Assembly (NCBI GenBank): GCA_947488345.1
Contig: CANKZQ010000001.1
Location: 248,001-312,000 of the forward strand
DNA length: 64,000 nucleotides
Source: an uncultured Flavobacteriaceae bacterium
GTDB lineage: Bacteria; Bacteroidota; Bacteroidia; Flavobacteriales; Flavobacteriaceae
Direction of reading: 5' to 3'
Each line of letters starts with the position of its first letter. The first letter of the stretch is position 1. This document shows, piece by piece, positions 28,417 to 35,925 of this stretch. Made by a program: the position numbers and the translations under genes. A model generated the notes under the pieces. That model had not been told where the DNA came from, made no database searches, and saw only the letters and a list, made by a program, of their open reading frames with translations.

Positions 28417-28475
28417 GATTATTTAATTTTAAATCTTAGTTATATATATATTTAATGTATTCTACTATTATTTTG

Positions 28476-28547
28476 AGCCAATGACGGGAATTGAACCCGT
28501 GACCTCTTCCTTACCAAGGAAACGCTCTACCCCTGAGCTACACCGGC
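28476..28547 (-). tRNA. tRNA-Thr (anticodon GGT)
   Basis: 72-base cloverleaf: acceptor GCCGGTG pairs with CATTGGC (two G-U pairs), anticodon loop TTGGTAA gives GGT, discriminator T. It lies 59 bases before tuf and is probably on the same transcript. No encoded CCA. Confidence 0.95.
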
Positions 28548-28581
28548 GTAAAGTGTTGAATTTCTTTTACAGGAAAAGACG

Positions 28582-28595
28582 CCTGCCTTCGCAGG
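28582..28595. repeat. CCTGCCTTCGCAGG hairpin between tRNA genes
   Basis: Inverted repeat CCTGC-CTTC-GCAGG in the tRNA-Gly/tRNA-Thr spacer. Extended to CCTGCCTTCGCAGGAA it matches the hairpin at 39201-39216 at 15 of 16 positions, so both belong to one small dispersed repeat family. Confidence 0.55.
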
Positions 28596-28603
28596 AAAAT
28601 TTG

Positions 28604-28676
28604 AGCGAGAGACCGGGTTCGAACCGGCGACATTCAGCTTGGAAGGCTGACGCTCTACCAACTGAGCTACTCTCGC
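28604..28676 (-). tRNA. tRNA-Gly (anticodon TCC)
   Basis: 73-base cloverleaf: acceptor GCGAGAG/CTCTCGC, anticodon stem TCAGC/GCTGA with loop CTTCCAA giving TCC, T-arm GGTTCGAACC, discriminator T. Confidence 0.96.
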
Positions 28677-28839
28677 ATTTTTCAGAAAACATATGATTTC
28701 TGAGTTGATAATTTTCAATTAATAGTGAGGATTATCTCGCTTCGCTCGATGATCCGATTCGGGTACTCCAAACATAAATTTTAAATCTCAAAATTTTATA
28801 AAAACAAGTTTTTAACACTTTTATCAATTTAAAATTATG

Positions 28840-28922
28840 TGGGGAGAGCAGGATTCGAACCTACGAAGTCGAAAGACAGCGGAGTTACAGTCCGCCCCAG
28901 TTGGCCGCTTTGGTATCTCCCC
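28840..28922 (-). tRNA. tRNA-Tyr (anticodon GTA)
   Basis: 83-base class II tRNA with a long variable arm. Acceptor GGGGAGA/TCTCCCC, anticodon loop CTGTAAC giving GTA, discriminator A. The 160-base spacer to tRNA-Gly holds only a weak hairpin (GGATTATC...GATGATCC) and no gene. Confidence 0.96.
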
Positions 28923-28981
28923 AACACTATTTTTCTTCAAAGAACTGTTCACTTTTAATCGTGAACTTTTATATTTTTTTG

Positions 28982-29055
28982 AGCCGATGGAGGGACTCGA
29001 ACCCACGACCTGCTGATTACAAATCAGCTGCTCTAGCCAGCTGAGCTACATCGGC
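28982..29055 (-). tRNA. tRNA-Thr (anticodon TGT)
   Basis: 74-base cloverleaf: acceptor GCCGATG/CATCGGC, anticodon loop TTTGTAA giving TGT, discriminator T. First tRNA of the Thr-Tyr-Gly-Thr-tuf cluster, the same order as thrU-tyrU-glyT-thrT-tufB of E. coli. Confidence 0.96.
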
Positions 29056-29083
29056 TTTTTTTCGCTGTTTTTTAAACAAAAAA

Positions 29084-29107
29084 CAAACCGCTATTTCTAA
29101 CGGTTTG
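29084..29107 (-). terminator. terminator after hpf
   Basis: CAAACCG and CGGTTTG form a 7-base stem with a 10-base loop. On the minus strand it is followed by TTTTTTGTTT. It separates the xerC-hpf transcript from the tRNA-tuf cluster. Confidence 0.75.
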
Positions 29108-29166
29108 CAAATGTATAAAGTTTTATTTTTTCTACAAAACTTTTTAAGTTTATTTTCAAAAAAATA

Positions 29167-29472
29167 TTAGTTAGAATATGCACGTCGTTTTTCTTTCCTT
29201 TTATTTAGCTGTCTTTTTAAAGAATCAACGGCGCTATCTATCCCTTCCTCAAAAGACTTACATTGTTTTTTTACAATCAATTCATCACCAGGAACATTCA
29301 CTTTTATTTCGGTAATCTTATTTTCTTTTTCACTTGTATTTTGAACCTTTAAATAAACATCTGTTCCTATAAATTTATCATAATATTTATCTAAACCACT
29401 AACTTTACTTTCTATAAAGTCTACTAACTTTCTATCAACATTAAAATTTACTGACTGCACATTTACTTTCAT
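29167..29472 (-). CDS. hpf: ribosome hibernation factor HPF/RaiA, short form
   Basis: Protein of 101 residues with the beta-alpha-beta-beta-beta-alpha S30AE fold (MKVNVQSVNFNVDRKLVDFI, then KITEIKVNVPGDELIVKKQC and a basic C-terminal helix ending KRQLNKRKEKRRAYSN). It binds the small subunit in stationary phase and blocks translation. It lacks the C-terminal dimerisation domain of long HPF. Its ATG overlaps the xerC stop by 4 bases, so it is co-translated with xerC. Confidence 0.92.
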   Translation of the reverse strand: MKVNVQSVNFNVDRKLVDFIESKVSGLDKYYDKFIGTDVYLKVQNTSEKENKITEIKVNVPGDELIVKKQCKSFEEGIDSAVDSLKRQLNKRKEKRRAYSN

Positions 29473-30365
29473 AAGTTTTCGTTTTTAGTGCTCCTCGGGT
29501 GAGCTTGGTTATATACTTTTTTTAATTCCTTCAAACTACTATTCACGTAGACTTGAGTTGAAGCTAAACTTGAATGACCTAAGAGTTCCTTGACCGAATT
29601 CAAATCAGCCCCTTCATTCAACAAGTGTGTAGCAAAAGAATGCCGTATTACATGCGGGCTCTTTTTTACTTTTGAAGACACCGTACTAAAATAACTATTT
29701 ATTATTCTATAAACAAGAGTTCCGTAGATTTTCTTTCCTTTTTCGGTGATAAAAAGATAGGTGTTCTCTTTAAAAAAATCATTTCTAAATAGGAGATATC
29801 TTTGCAACGTCTCTTGTACCGACTGTAATAAAGGAATATAGCGTTCTTTATTTCTCTTACCCAGTACTTTCACAATTTGCTGCGAAAAATCTACATCACT
29901 AATTTTTAAATTTATGAGTTCTGATCGTCGCATTCCTGTAGAATAAAACAATTCAACAATGAGTCGATTGCGTAACGATTTAAAATCCGACTCATCGCTC
30001 AAGGTTGCAATAACCTCATTAATTTCATCATTTGAAAATGGAACCTGTACACGCTTACCAACTTTTAGCGCTTTGTGTTTCTGTAATGGACTTTCACTTA
30101 TTTGTTTAGATTTTAATAAGAACTTGTAAAATGCTTTCAAAGAACTCACTTTTCTATTAATGGTTCTATTCGATAATCCAGCATCGACCATTGACACAAT
30201 CCATGACCGAATTTGAGGATAATGCACACCTAAAAGATCATCACTATCATAATGCGTACTACAAAACAACTGAAAAGCAATAATATCATCGTGATAGGCT
30301 TTTGCCGTATGAGGAGAGTATTTTTTCTCTAATGAGATATAGGCTAAAAAAGAAGATATAGGCAT
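29469..30365 (-). CDS. xerC: tyrosine recombinase XerC-like
   Basis: Site-specific recombinase for chromosome dimer resolution, 298 residues from the chosen start. The N-terminal SAM-like core-binding domain (SSFLAYISLEKKYSPHTAKAY) spans about 1-85. Catalytic residues are complete: Arg in STGMRRSE, HVIRHSFATH, LGHSSLAST and the nucleophile Tyr in TQVYVNSS. The ATG at 30365 is preferred over the in-frame start at 30383, which lies within the T-run and stem of the upstream terminator. Sits between rpsU and hpf, a conserved Bacteroidota order. Distinguishing XerC from XerD needs a tree. Confidence 0.92.
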   Translation of the reverse strand: MPISSFLAYISLEKKYSPHTAKAYHDDIIAFQLFCSTHYDSDDLLGVHYPQIRSWIVSMVDAGLSNRTINRKVSSLKAFYKFLLKSKQISESPLQKHKALKVGKRVQVPFSNDEINEVIATLSDESDFKSLRNRLIVELFYSTGMRRSELINLKISDVDFSQQIVKVLGKRNKERYIPLLQSVQETLQRYLLFRNDFFKENTYLFITEKGKKIYGTLVYRIINSYFSTVSSKVKKSPHVIRHSFATHLLNEGADLNSVKELLGHSSLASTQVYVNSSLKELKKVYNQAHPRSTKNENL

Positions 30366-30366
30366 C

Positions 30367-30420
30367 AAAAAAACCGTTAGCAAACAAAGTTAACAATTGT
30401 CTTTGTATAAACTAACGGTT
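30367..30420 (-). terminator. rpsU terminator abutting the xerC start
   Basis: AACCGTTAG (30372-30380) pairs with CTAACGGTT (30412-30420), and inside it ACAAAG pairs with CTTTGT. On the minus strand the stem runs straight into seven T residues and then G-ATG of xerC. Termination here would leave xerC-hpf dependent on read-through or on another promoter. Confidence 0.75.
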
Positions 30421-30449
30421 CTGTTTAATATTTCAAGAAGACTAGTTAT

Positions 30450-30641
30450 CTATTCTTCGCTCGCTTTTAAACCTTGAACATATTGTGCTTTTTGCACCTG
30501 CTTACGCTTGCTCACTGAAGGTTTTGTAAAGTGCTTACGCTCACGTAACTGCTTCATTGTTTTGGTTCTGTCGAATTTTCTTTTAAAACGTTTTAACGCT
30601 CTATCGATATTCTCACCGTCTTTTACTGGTATGATTAACAT
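30450..30641 (-). CDS. rpsU: ribosomal protein S21
   Basis: bS21, 63 residues, highly basic: ENIDRALKRFKRKFDRT then LRERKHFTKPSVSKRKQVQ. In Bacteroidota this protein, with bS18 and bS6, helps sequester the anti-Shine-Dalgarno end of 16S rRNA. The mRNA here carries an unusual strong Shine-Dalgarno sequence, consistent with autoregulation by bS21. Own promoter and own terminator; normal length. Confidence 0.97.
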   Translation of the reverse strand: MLIIPVKDGENIDRALKRFKRKFDRTKTMKQLRERKHFTKPSVSKRKQVQKAQYVQGLKASEE

Positions 30642-30648
30642 TGTATAG

Positions 30649-30658
30649 CACCTCCCTT
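30649..30658 (-). promoter_or_regulatory. Shine-Dalgarno sequence of rpsU
   Basis: Minus strand AAGGGAGGTG, 7 bases before the ATG. It contains seven contiguous bases (GGAGGTG) complementary to the 16S rRNA tail. This stands out because other genes in the window lack such a motif. Confidence 0.8.
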
Positions 30659-30688
30659 CATATGTTCTATTTTATTTGTTTTGGGCTG

Positions 30689-30696
30689 CAAAGATA
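30689..30696 (-). promoter_or_regulatory. promoter of rpsU
   Basis: Minus strand TATCTTTG (perfect TAnnTTTG) preceded by TTG at 30716-30718 with a 19-base spacer, the expected Bacteroidota arrangement. Leader about 45 bases. Confidence 0.6.
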
Positions 30697-30756
30697 CAAA
30701 GTTATTTTATAGTACCAATAGTATATACATTTAATTTATAACGTATTTTAGCCTAC

Positions 30757-31734
30757 ATGAAACGTTTGTTAAAAATAAGTACATCTATTATTCTTGTGTT
30801 ACTCCTTAGTGCTACTGCTTTCTTTCTTTGGGCTTCATCTCCTACGTTAGCCGAAAAAGAGTACGTTCAAACGATCACAAATAACTACAAACAAGTAACG
30901 AACAATGATTCTATTTATAGTATTGTAACCTATAATATAGGGTACTTAAGTGGTATGACAAATAATACCACTCAAGAAAAACCCAAATCACTCTATGAGA
31001 CAAACCTTGAAAAAGTAAAACAGGAATTTGGTTCTTTGAATGCTGATATTATCGCATTGCAAGAAATCGACTATGCAGCCGCCAGATCTTATTTTGTCAA
31101 TCAACAAAATGAAATTGCCAAACTGGGTTACAATTATATAGCTCAAGCAGTAAATTGGGATGAGAATTATGTTCCTTTTCCCTATTGGCCTCCTTCTATT
31201 CATTTTGGAGAAACACTATCTGGACAATCAATACTGAGCAAATACCCTCTAACATCTCATGACCGGATTGTTCTCGAGCGTGTTCCGGATGCTCCTTTTT
31301 ATCGAGATGCCTTGTATTTAGAAAGATTAGCGCAAGTAAGTACGGTTATCTTAGAAAATACCGAAGTGAAAATTATAAATGTACATTTAGAAGCATTTGA
31401 CAAAGATACCAGGAAGCGACAATTAGATCATATTATTGAAATATTTAACACGTATAGAAAAGAGTACCCAACCATTTTATTAGGCGATTTTAACAGCGCT
31501 CCTACATTCGAGAATTCGGCAATACAGAAAGTCTTTGCTTTGGATGGTGTTGGAAATGCCGCTTTTAACACCGATTCACCATCTAACACCTACGACACTG
31601 AAAATCCATTTAAACGAATTGACTACATCTTCTTTTCACAAAATTCTATTGAATATGTTGACGGACGAGTATTAACGCAACTTGAGCAGGCTTCTGACCA
31701 TTTACCTGTTTTTATGAGCTTCAAATTAAAGTAA
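30757..31734 (+). CDS. endonuclease/exonuclease/phosphatase family protein
   Basis: Metal-dependent phosphodiesterase fold, 325 residues, with an N-terminal hydrophobic segment (about 5-25) that could be a signal anchor. Family motifs in order: VTYNIGYL, ADIIALQEID (catalytic Glu), INVHLEAF, ILLGDFNSAP (Asp/Asn pair) and ASDHLPVFMSF (catalytic His). The membrane or periplasmic location argues against a DNA-repair role and for lipid or nucleotide phosphodiester cleavage; substrate cannot be told. A near-consensus box TATTTTAG lies 12 bases upstream. Confidence 0.85.
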   Translation: MKRLLKISTSIILVLLLSATAFFLWASSPTLAEKEYVQTITNNYKQVTNNDSIYSIVTYNIGYLSGMTNNTTQEKPKSLYETNLEKVKQEFGSLNADIIALQEIDYAAARSYFVNQQNEIAKLGYNYIAQAVNWDENYVPFPYWPPSIHFGETLSGQSILSKYPLTSHDRIVLERVPDAPFYRDALYLERLAQVSTVILENTEVKIINVHLEAFDKDTRKRQLDHIIEIFNTYRKEYPTILLGDFNSAPTFENSAIQKVFALDGVGNAAFNTDSPSNTYDTENPFKRIDYIFFSQNSIEYVDGRVLTQLEQASDHLPVFMSFKLK

Positions 31735-31781
31735 ATTTATAGGTATCATATAATCTAAAAAGCGACAAGTTTTATTTATAA

Positions 31782-31789
31782 TATATTTG
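31782..31789 (+). promoter_or_regulatory. -7 box before the small lipoprotein gene
   Basis: Plus strand TATATTTG, perfect TAnnTTTG, 32 bases before the ATG at 31822. Suggests transcription separate from the EEP gene upstream. Confidence 0.5.
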
Positions 31790-31821
31790 ACAAAAAACAC
31801 TTTATCCTTAAACCTTTCTTC

Positions 31822-32301
31822 ATGCGTACTAAATTTTTATTTTATTTTGTTTTATTGATTCTATTCGTTAGCTGTTCTTCGTCTGACGATGGTGGTACAG
31901 GAGAATTTATTATTGCTGATGTTGGTACTTTGAACTTCGAATCTTCGAATATCCCTAACGCAGTTACAGCCGCTAAAATTGAGAGTAGTGATACGACAAC
32001 TTATATAGTTCAAGGCTTTGACGATGCTGCGAACGCGATTGTTTTATTTATTGCGGATTATGATGGCCCTGGAACTTATGAATTCAGTTTCAGTGAAGAA
32101 AATAATGGCACCTCTGGTTTATTTTCTGATTTAAACAACAGTTGGAGTTCGAATGGAGGTCAAGATGGAGCGGGTATAATAACGGTATTAACTGATACTG
32201 CAAATGAAACTACCGGTAGGTTTGAATTTGTTGGAGTTGATGCAAATAACGAAACATCTACAAAAACTACAACCAATGGTAGTTTTAGAGCCTTTTACTA
32301 A
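31822..32301 (+). CDS. small lipoprotein, unknown function (DUF6252-like)
   Basis: Secreted lipoprotein of 159 residues. Signal peptide FLFYFVLLILFVSC with the lipidated Cys at residue 18, followed by SSSDDGG, an acidic linker typical of surface-exposed Bacteroidota lipoproteins. The mature part is predicted all-beta, rich in Thr, Asn and Gly, and ends TNGSFRAFY. The ending G-x-F-x-A resembles DUF6252 proteins. No enzyme motif is visible. Possibly an adhesin accessory or binding protein. Confidence 0.65.
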   Translation: MRTKFLFYFVLLILFVSCSSSDDGGTGEFIIADVGTLNFESSNIPNAVTAAKIESSDTTTYIVQGFDDAANAIVLFIADYDGPGTYEFSFSEENNGTSGLFSDLNNSWSSNGGQDGAGIITVLTDTANETTGRFEFVGVDANNETSTKTTTNGSFRAFY

Positions 32302-32536
32302 AGATTCACTCATTTGTATATTTGGTGTTATTTGAAAGAGTATCATTGTGACAACATTTCTTCAAGTAACATATATTGTTTTGTTACAAAAAATTGATAA
32401 CCTGTGATAAAATCTTGATAATATTGGGATCTTATCAGAACAATTTATTCTTTATTTTGACATGTTTTCTTCTCATATGTATAATACCCACCTAATGAAT
32501 AGCTGAGAAGAAATTCATATTTTTAGATTAAAAAGC

Positions 32537-32564
32537 AAAGCCTCGTCAATATTGACGAGGCTTT
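32537..32564. terminator. bidirectional terminator
   Basis: Perfect 28-base palindrome AAAGCCTCGTCAAT/ATTGACGAGGCTTT between the convergent lipoprotein and metalloprotease genes. The remaining 32302-32536 spacer shows no gene. Confidence 0.85.
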
Positions 32565-32588
32565 ATGCTCTATAAAAGTCGATTCAAC

Positions 32589-35090
32589 TTATTTTGGATC
32601 TAGAATCATATCAATTCTTTCTAAGGCATCTTGCAAGTGATATTTGCTCATCCTATTTCTAGTAATACTAATCGAAGCTCTAATATCTCTTTTCAACGTT
32701 TGTAATTCTGCTCTTGCTACCGAACGAATATCTGACTGATTTATATTTACGCGGGTTGGTTTAAAATACGGGCTTCTGAAATTCGGTAAATTTTGTCTTT
32801 CAGTTGTCATTAAGTACTTTAATCTATCAATATGCGCTCTCTGTAAATTTCTACGATATGTATCAATTGTTCTACCAGTTCTCAATTCACTCCACACTCC
32901 TCTTCTTAGGTCAGACATCATATTGATTAATGAATACGCTTCACTTCCATTAAGTGTTTCGTTTTCGATCATACGTGCCATTCTACCAAAATCAAGAATA
33001 GTATTCAGTGTTCTTGCCTGCAATCCTCTCATACGCTCTACAGTACCAGTATATTCTGTTTTACCAATAATATTCTTATCGAGCATCCATGTTGGAGTTT
33101 TAAACAATTGATTGTTAATAAATTGCATAGCTTTACGTTGTTTGTCTTTTGCAACGTGGGTATACACAGCTCCGTCTTGGTCGGCCGTTTTATAATACTC
33201 GTAGACACCTCCAATATTATTTGAAACATGCCCCATGTAACGGTTGAATTGTGATAGTACTTGTCCGTGCATTGTCTTTAAGTCGGCGTAGGTTTCACCA
33301 TCTTTAGTCGTCCATTTTTCTAAATTCGGTACAATGCGTTTTAAATTTGCAATACCGTAGGTGCTCGCTTTTATGGCATCATCACCTAAATCTTCTGTTT
33401 GAGATGTTGGGTCAACAACCCATCCCGCTTGTTGATGTCCAAAACGATACATAGGATCTCCCGCATGTGCTAAAATCCATTTATCCAATGTTGCTTTTTC
33501 ATCCTTAGCAGTTTTAGCATCTAATATTGGACGATATCCCCAATTAATTGCATGCTTATCATATACTCCAATATTAGGCATTAATGCAACACCTTCGTCA
33601 CCCGGTTGCGCCACATAATTAAAACGCGCATAATCCATAATTGATGGTGCTGTTCCATATTTTTGCGTAAACGTAGCCGAACGTAATGAATCAACCGGAT
33701 AGGCAACACTACTTCCCATATTATGAGGTAATCCTATTGTATGACCTACTTCGTGCGCAGATACAAAACGAATTAAACGCCCCATAACCTCATCTTTAAA
33801 TTCGGTTGTCTGTGCCTCTGGATTGATGGCTGCGGTTTGTACAAAAAACCAATTACGCAACAGCGTCATTACATTGTGGTACCAATTGATATCAGATTCT
33901 AAAATTTCACCTGAACGTGGATCACTTACGTGTGGTCCATTTGCATTCGGAATTGGAGAAGCCAAATAACGAACTACAGAATAACGTACATCTTCTGGAC
34001 TCCAATCAGGATCTTCTTCTTTTGACGGAGGATCTTTAGCTATAATGGCATTTTTAAAGCCTGCAGCTTCAAAAGCAACCTGCCAGTCTTCAATTCCTTG
34101 CTTGATATATGGTACCCATTGTTTTGGTGTTGCTCTATCTACATAATAAACAATTTGTTTTTTAGGTTCTACCAACTCACCTCTTTTGAACTTCTCTATA
34201 TCTTCATCTTTAACCTCTAATCTCCAACGATCTAAAAAGGTAACTGTTTTACTTTTCTGTGCATCTAGGCCGTAGTCTACTTGTCCACGCGCAAACCATC
34301 CCACACGCTCATCAAACATTCTACGCTTCATAGGCACTTTAGGTAATAGAATCATTGAGTTACTCAATTCTATAGAAATGGTACCTGTGCTAGAATTTGA
34401 CGGTGGTGAACCAGCATTATAGGTCTTTACATGACGTGCCTCAATATTTAACGGATAACTCTTTACTTTTTCAATATATGATTTACCTGCATCTAGTCGA
34501 GATACTTTATATTGTTTTCTCCTAAAGGATGGCAAACCTAATGCTTTTACATCCTTGGTAAATAATTCGGTCGCATCAATCACAGTAGCTGTCGAATCTT
34601 TGCTAAATGCCTTGATCGGAAACGCATACAGCACAGGCTCAAAATTAGAATTTACAACTGCTTCATGTACTGGCAAAGAATCTGCCGCAACAATTTGATG
34701 AGAAACTACGCGTAGTAATATTTTTTTTCCATGCTTTTGCCAGCGTAAAACCTGTGTGTTTTGCTTACCTCCTCCAAAGCCAATTCCAGTAGCAGTTTTG
34801 GCAATTCTCGTTACCATTAACATTTCACGTTCTAGTAAAGAATCTGGAATTTCGAAAAAGTACTTTTCGTCTAGCGAATGTACTTTAAAAAGTCCATCAT
34901 CAGTTTTCGCTTTTTTGGTAATTACTTTTGAATACGGAAGAATATCTCCTTTTTTTGGTTTTGGCTTCGGTGCGGGTGCAGCCGTTTTACCCTTCTTTTT
35001 CTTCTTTGATTTTTTCTGTGCTTGCATATCAGCTGTCAAACCAATTACAAAAAGCACTACCAAAAATCTGGTCACTACTTGTCTTAACAT
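32589..35090 (-). CDS. secreted zinc-dependent metalloprotease (DUF5117/DUF5118 type)
   Basis: Exported protease of 833 residues. A signal peptide (VVTRFLVVLFVIGLTADMQAQ) is followed by a Lys/Pro-rich linker, then DUF5118 and DUF5117-like regions. The zinc motif is HEVGHTIGLPHN (His446, Glu447, His450, His456) as in gluzincin/metzincin-like families, with a MDYARFNYV Met-turn about 35 residues on. The C-terminal 200 residues are helical. This family is common and abundant in Bacteroidota, usually periplasmic or outer membrane; its substrates are unknown. It is a single-gene unit. Confidence 0.9.
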   Translation of the reverse strand: MLRQVVTRFLVVLFVIGLTADMQAQKKSKKKKKGKTAAPAPKPKPKKGDILPYSKVITKKAKTDDGLFKVHSLDEKYFFEIPDSLLEREMLMVTRIAKTATGIGFGGGKQNTQVLRWQKHGKKILLRVVSHQIVAADSLPVHEAVVNSNFEPVLYAFPIKAFSKDSTATVIDATELFTKDVKALGLPSFRRKQYKVSRLDAGKSYIEKVKSYPLNIEARHVKTYNAGSPPSNSSTGTISIELSNSMILLPKVPMKRRMFDERVGWFARGQVDYGLDAQKSKTVTFLDRWRLEVKDEDIEKFKRGELVEPKKQIVYYVDRATPKQWVPYIKQGIEDWQVAFEAAGFKNAIIAKDPPSKEEDPDWSPEDVRYSVVRYLASPIPNANGPHVSDPRSGEILESDINWYHNVMTLLRNWFFVQTAAINPEAQTTEFKDEVMGRLIRFVSAHEVGHTIGLPHNMGSSVAYPVDSLRSATFTQKYGTAPSIMDYARFNYVAQPGDEGVALMPNIGVYDKHAINWGYRPILDAKTAKDEKATLDKWILAHAGDPMYRFGHQQAGWVVDPTSQTEDLGDDAIKASTYGIANLKRIVPNLEKWTTKDGETYADLKTMHGQVLSQFNRYMGHVSNNIGGVYEYYKTADQDGAVYTHVAKDKQRKAMQFINNQLFKTPTWMLDKNIIGKTEYTGTVERMRGLQARTLNTILDFGRMARMIENETLNGSEAYSLINMMSDLRRGVWSELRTGRTIDTYRRNLQRAHIDRLKYLMTTERQNLPNFRSPYFKPTRVNINQSDIRSVARAELQTLKRDIRASISITRNRMSKYHLQDALERIDMILDPK

Positions 35091-35204
35091 CTTGTATAAA
35101 TTTATTTATTGTTAGTTGAAACTTTTGAGTTAAAGTTACAGTCCTCGAAATTATAAAAACAAGTAGTGCTAATTTCTTAATAAAATGTTAAAGAAATGGC
35201 AAAA

Positions 35205-35231
35205 AAAAGTCAGCTCTAATAGCTGACTTTT
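35205..35231 (-). terminator. terminator after DUF2846 gene
   Basis: Inverted repeat AAAAGTCAGCT with a 5-base loop; the minus strand ends in a T-run. Lies 22 bases past the stop at 35253. Confidence 0.8.
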
Positions 35232-35252
35232 CGCATGATTGTATTGAATAGG

Positions 35253-35801
35253 TTAATTAGAAAAATTCATGTCGGCAGACAGCACCTTAACTTGATTTTC
35301 TCCAGTACTATTTCTCCTTTTTTCATACTTTTCTAAATACTCTTTAATCTTGGCAACTTCTTTTTCGGCCTTTTTCATATTGAGTGTCACTGGTTTCTTT
35401 TTAGCTATTAACTTTTTTATTTTAGTTAACAATTTGGCATCACTAAGATCTGGTACTTCTAGTCTAACGGCTGCTTTAAAACCGCCCATTTTTGGTTTTA
35501 CATGCACCAAATAGATAGCATTTGCTTTTAAATCAGCTTTCATAAAATCTAGATTTTCTGATTTTGCCCATACCAAATGTTCTCCTGGATCGACCTCAAT
35601 TCTCGCATAATTCTTCCCACTGAACTTTCCCAAGTATTCTTCGTCAATAAAATATTTAAAATTGATTGCCGCTCCTAAACCGGAGGTCCTTAAAAAATAG
35701 ATCACTGCTTTTCCGTCGGTCGGCTCCTGAAAATCTTGTGCATTCACCATATTCGTCTGTAGGGTAAACGCGGCAAGTAATAGTAACATTTTTGTTTTCA
35801 T
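35253..35801 (-). CDS. secreted DUF2846 protein
   Basis: Exported protein of 182 residues: signal peptide MLLLLAAFTLQTNMVNAQ, then the DUF2846 beta-sandwich (AVIYFLRTSGLG, IDEEYLGKF, ARIEVDPGEHLVWA) and a Lys-rich C-terminal helix. The ATG at 35801 is chosen because the longer open frame upstream would run through the neighbour's terminator and into its 3' end, and would bury the signal peptide. Function unknown; such proteins often coat or modify the cell surface. Confidence 0.8.
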   Translation of the reverse strand: MKTKMLLLLAAFTLQTNMVNAQDFQEPTDGKAVIYFLRTSGLGAAINFKYFIDEEYLGKFSGKNYARIEVDPGEHLVWAKSENLDFMKADLKANAIYLVHVKPKMGGFKAAVRLEVPDLSDAKLLTKIKKLIAKKKPVTLNMKKAEKEVAKIKEYLEKYEKRRNSTGENQVKVLSADMNFSN

Positions 35802-35876
35802 ATACTTTACAGAATTTAAAATTGGTTGAGACGAAACTACTATAAATATTGAAAATTTAAAAATACTTTCATAAAA

Positions 35877-35903
35877 AAAAGCCAACTTAAAAAGTTGGCT
35901 TTT
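35877..35903 (-). terminator. terminator after the 542-residue gene
   Basis: AAAAGCCAACTT and its complement, 12-base arms with a 3-base loop and a T-run on the transcribed strand. Lies 22 bases past the stop at 35926. Confidence 0.85.
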
Positions 35904-35925
35904 ATAAAATTTTAATAACTGTATT

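Noticed and set aside
28481-28718. Open frames on both strands over the tRNA-Gly and tRNA-Thr genes
   Set aside because: They are translations of tRNA genes, a common false-protein source; the same holds for a frame over tRNA-Trp (26985-27170) and one over tRNA-Thr/Tyr (28824-29006).
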